Source of the DNA: Flavobacterium sp. SH_e
Lineage (GTDB): Bacteria; Bacteroidota; Bacteroidia; Flavobacteriales; Flavobacteriaceae
Length of the DNA stretch: 64,000 nucleotides
Direction: 5' to 3'
NCBI RefSeq assembly: GCF_025717045.1
Contig: NZ_JAOVZN010000002.1
Location: 304,030 to 368,029 of the forward strand
Position 1 is the first letter of the stretch; every line of letters starts with the position of its first letter. The notes below the pieces were generated by a model. That model did not search any database. It had not been told where the DNA came from and saw only the letters and a program-made list of their open reading frames with translations. Below, one piece after another: positions 61,207 to 64,000 of this stretch. The position numbers and the translations under genes were made by a program.

Positions 61207-61908
61207 TTAAATCAATATATCACTTTCTAAATCTGATTTTTCGATTTCGAAGCCAAAATCCAAACGCTCAACCAGTTCGATTACGAGTTTTTTATACCAG
61301 TTTTCAGATTTTGGATGAATATATATTTTTTCAATCAATTGATTGATATCTACATTGATTTTTAGTCCGTCATTTAGTTTTATGTCACTTTTTGAAGTGT
61401 CGGTAATAATGCGGACTTCGCGTTCGTATTGAAAGCTTTTTCGTTTAAATAAAAAGGGAAAAAACAAATCATCAAACGGAATATATTCTTTTTTGTAGTC
61501 GATGTAATTTACTTCGCCAATATATTGGTCAAAATTATTTTCTGGTTTTAATGCTTTCTGCAATCTTCCAATAGTTGATTGAATTGCTAAGCCTTCGCTA
61601 TTTTGAGTGAAAATCTGCCACATCGCAAAAGATTCATATTCATTAATATGCCAGCTGCTTATCGCAACCTGCTCGCGATGTGTTTTGTAGTAATTCAAAA
61701 AGTCCGGATTGTCAATGGCTAGCTTTTTAATTTCTTCAAAAGTAGGTTCGCTGAAAGTGCCTTCGTATTGATCTTCAAACTTGTCTGAACGCGACATGAA
61801 TAATTTCTTCGAAAGCAGTAAATCCAAAAATTTTGATAAATCCAGATATTTCCATACAACGGTATCAGGGTCGTCAGGAAGTGTGATGTTTGGGTTGTTA
61901 AGATACAT
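61207..61908 (-). CDS. DUF2971 protein
   Basis: 233 residues without signal peptide. Typical family motifs are visible: LYKY-like VWKYLDLSKFLDLLLSKKL, FMSRSDKFEDQYEG, ISSWHINEYESFAMWQIF and a final GLAIQST, then YEREVRII. The role is unknown. DUF2971 genes occur in variable and sometimes defence-linked regions in other genomes, which is weak evidence here. It stands between convergent genes and the ABC exporter. Confidence 0.85.
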   Translation of the reverse strand: MYLNNPNITLPDDPDTVVWKYLDLSKFLDLLLSKKLFMSRSDKFEDQYEGTFSEPTFEEIKKLAIDNPDFLNYYKTHREQVAISSWHINEYESFAMWQIFTQNSEGLAIQSTIGRLQKALKPENNFDQYIGEVNYIDYKKEYIPFDDLFFPFLFKRKSFQYEREVRIITDTSKSDIKLNDGLKINVDINQLIEKIYIHPKSENWYKKLVIELVERLDFGFEIEKSDLESDILI

Positions 61909-62036
61909 TTTTGTGAGGTTAAATGATTTATTCTTTAACTAACCTAAAGTTATAAAAATAAACACAGATTAAAGAAATTAAACTGAGTTTTAATATTTCC
62001 TTAATCTGTGTAAATTAATTTGGATGGATGCGCTTC

Positions 62037-63866
62037 TTAAGATTCGAAAGACTGCATCGTTACCAGTTTATTGTAAGTTCCGTTGAGTGCGATTAATTCT
62101 TCGTGCGTTCCTTGTTCAACTATTTTTCCTTTTTGCATTACAACAATCACGTCTGCTTTTTGAATAGTAGAAAGACGGTGTGCAATTACGATTGAAGTTC
62201 TGTTTTGCATCATGTTTTCAAGAGCAATCTGAACAAATTTTTCACTTTCTGTATCTAATGCTGAAGTTGCTTCGTCTAAAATCATAATCGGTGGATTTTT
62301 CAATACGGCACGAGCGATTGATAAACGTTGTTTTTGACCTCCAGAAAGTTTGTTTCCGCTGTCTCCAATATTAGTATAGATTCCTTGCGGAAGATCTTTT
62401 ACAAACTCATAAGCATTAGCAATTTTAAGGGCTTCGATAATTTCGTCATCAGTAGCGTCTAATTTTCCTAAAGCGATGTTTGCTTTAATCGTGTCATTAA
62501 ATAAAATACTGTCTTGTGTTACCAATCCCATCAAACTACGAAGCGATTGTAAATTCATGTCTTTAATATTGATTCCGTCAATCGAAATAGAACCGTCATT
62601 AACATCATAAAAACGAGTCAATAAATTGGCTATAGTACTTTTTCCGCTTCCAGATTGTCCAACAAGTGCAACAGTTTGTCCTTTTTTAATTTGAAGAGAA
62701 AAGTCTTTAAGGACAGTTTCTTCTTCGTATTTAAAGTTCACATTTTGAACGCTGATATTGTTGTCAAAAGTTGTTTTCTCAATTGCATTTTCTTTAGAAA
62801 CAATAGTGTTTTCTTGTTCTAAGATTTCGAGAACACGTTCTGCGGCGGCATTTCCTCTTTTTACTCCATAAGAAGCTTTAGAAATGGCTTTTGCAGGAGT
62901 CAGAATGTTGTATGCTAATCCCATGTAAGCAATAAATGCTGCACCTTGTAAAGTTTTATCAATCAAAACCATTTGACCTCCATACCAAAGCAAAATAGCG
63001 ATTACAGTAATTCCCATAAATTCGCTGGCAGGGGAAGCCAAGTTTTGACGGTTTCCAATACTATTTGATAGAGTAAAAAAACGTTCTGTAGAGTTTCTAA
63101 AAACAGTATTGAAATAGTTTTCAGAATTGTAACCTTTCACAACTTTTAATCCGCCAATTGTTTCTTCAATTGTAGATAGAAATCTTCCTTGCTCTTCTTG
63201 AGCTTTGGTTGATTGTTTTTTAAGCTGTTTTCCAATCAATGAAATGATATATCCAGAAACTGGAATAAAAATGAAAACAAATAAAGTCAGCTTAGCGCTG
63301 ATGATAAGCATAGTGGTTATCGTAAAAATAATCGTTAACGGCTCTTTTACAATAAGCTCTAAAATAGCTAAAAATGAGTTTTGGACCTCATTTACGTCAG
63401 CAGAAATTCTAGAAATTACGTCTCCTTTTCTTTTTTCAGAATAAAAAGCCAAAGGAAGCTCTAGCGTTTTTTTATACAAGGCATTTCGCATATCTTTTAA
63501 AACACCATTTCTCAAGAAATTGATAAAAAACATTGCTAAATAATCGGCTAAGTTTTTTAGTAAGAAAATAGAAATGATGATGGCTACCATTACAGATAAA
63601 ACGTAACCTGGTTCATGGTTTTGCTGCGCAGTTGTAATATAATAGGCTAAATAGTCTTCGGCATATTCTTTAATTTTAAAAATACCTTGATAAACTGGCT
63701 CTATTTCGACTTTTTTTCCTTTTTCAAATAATACCTGAAGCATTGGAATTAAAGCAACAAACGAAAGTGTGCTGAAAAGCGCATACAAAATATTGAAAAA
63801 GATATTTAGGAATGCGTATTTTTTATACGGGTATATAAAAGGAACTATTTTTTTGAAATTACTCAT
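62037..63866 (-). CDS. MsbA-type ABC exporter (fused membrane and ATPase domains)
   Basis: 609 residues. The N-terminal six-helix domain (about 15-320) has long loops such as YHT-like KQSTKAQEEQGRFLSTIEE. The ATPase (about 370-605) contains GQSGSGKST (Walker A), LSGGQKQRLSIARA (signature), PPIMILDEATSALD (Walker B) and IVIAHRLST (switch His). MsbA moves lipid A-core. Other lipid or drug exporters share this layout, so the substrate is not proven. A consensus promoter lies upstream. Confidence 0.92.
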   Translation of the reverse strand: MSNFKKIVPFIYPYKKYAFLNIFFNILYALFSTLSFVALIPMLQVLFEKGKKVEIEPVYQGIFKIKEYAEDYLAYYITTAQQNHEPGYVLSVMVAIIISIFLLKNLADYLAMFFINFLRNGVLKDMRNALYKKTLELPLAFYSEKRKGDVISRISADVNEVQNSFLAILELIVKEPLTIIFTITTMLIISAKLTLFVFIFIPVSGYIISLIGKQLKKQSTKAQEEQGRFLSTIEETIGGLKVVKGYNSENYFNTVFRNSTERFFTLSNSIGNRQNLASPASEFMGITVIAILLWYGGQMVLIDKTLQGAAFIAYMGLAYNILTPAKAISKASYGVKRGNAAAERVLEILEQENTIVSKENAIEKTTFDNNISVQNVNFKYEEETVLKDFSLQIKKGQTVALVGQSGSGKSTIANLLTRFYDVNDGSISIDGINIKDMNLQSLRSLMGLVTQDSILFNDTIKANIALGKLDATDDEIIEALKIANAYEFVKDLPQGIYTNIGDSGNKLSGGQKQRLSIARAVLKNPPIMILDEATSALDTESEKFVQIALENMMQNRTSIVIAHRLSTIQKADVIVVMQKGKIVEQGTHEELIALNGTYNKLVTMQSFES

Positions 63867-63947
63867 TTATTTTTTTGATATTATTTTCTTTTAATGCGAT
63901 AGCGTTTCTCAGTATTGAAATTATTTGAGCACGCAATTTTTACTGCA

Positions 63948-63976
63948 CAAAATTAATCCAATTGAGGTGTTTTCAA
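63948..63976 (-). promoter_or_regulatory. Consensus promoter of the ABC exporter gene
   Basis: On the minus strand TTG (63976-63974), 18 bp spacer, then TAATTTTG (63955-63948), 82 bp before the ATG. Nothing else is seen between 63866 and the window end. Confidence 0.7.
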
Positions 63977-64000
63977 TTTCTTTTTAGTTTTTTTTATAAA

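Noticed and set aside
61207..61908. DUF2971 gene as a defence system
   Set aside because: No partner nuclease, toxin or sensor gene is next to it, and the neighbours are housekeeping, so there is no positive evidence.
63949..64000. Start of another gene at the right edge
   Set aside because: No open frame with a plausible start is seen; the segment carries only the promoter of the ABC exporter.

Overview
The window is chromosomal DNA of a Flavobacterium-type Bacteroidota, probably a soil or freshwater species near F. johnsoniae. The evidence is the low GC content, SusC/SusD and DUF4249/TonB-receptor pairs, DUF4290, DUF493 and DUF5686 genes, weak Shine-Dalgarno sites, and promoters of the Bacteroidota form TTG-N18/19-TAnnTTTG (clearest at the tRNA-Met, HU, zap and ABC-exporter genes). 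There are no insertion sequences, phage genes or CRISPR arrays.

Layout. 1-1350: three small minus-strand genes (a cut membrane protein and two lipoproteins). 1452-8007: a copper-handling block with a multicopper oxidase fused to a CopB-like barrel, a CopA P-type ATPase, an HMA-AraC hybrid regulator, a DUF3347 protein and a Cys/His-rich secreted peptide. 8078-10181: an AraC regulator divergent from an MFS exporter. 10582-17436: a SusC/SusD/surface-lipoprotein operon behind a promoter that carries a consensus LacI-type operator. 17528-19881: a four-gene minus-strand cluster (unknown caspase-fold-like protein, AraC regulator, 69-aa HMA-fold-like protein, pentapeptide-repeat protein). 20064-24057: a nucleosidase, a secreted GH2 enzyme with a beta-glucuronidase NxK motif, an MgtC-like protein and an acetyltransferase. 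24100-29298: an ECF sigma / anti-sigma / STN-TonB receptor / DUF4249 surface-signalling locus, with a second 69-aa HMA-fold-like gene inserted.

29525-38920: two acetyltransferase-like genes around a MocR-type regulator, an ACT protein, tRNA-Met(CAU), START-like and class IV aminotransferase genes, YqgE, HU, Fmt, RecQ and a small P-loop protein. 39282-44472: an esterase, DUF493, DUF4290, MurA (with Asp replacing the fosfomycin-target Cys) and a CDF metal transporter. 44663-50794: a DUF5686 outer-membrane protein, AroQ and four small outer-membrane beta-barrel genes, two with near-identical leaders. 50876-55872: XerD, a PAS histidine kinase, RNase Y, a probable 6S RNA, ZapA and a coiled-coil partner. 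56044-63866: an M23 peptidase, a TonB receptor starting at TTG, an EF-hand lipoprotein, a DUF2971 protein and an MsbA-type ABC exporter.

Most genes have familiar families. The points most worth following are the LacI-type operator over the SusC start site, the paired metal-less HMA-fold mini-proteins beside regulators, the degenerate caspase-like/AraC/pentapeptide cluster, the inverted intergenic repeats that bracket terminators, the MurA Cys-to-Asp change, and the zapA-linked 6S RNA.
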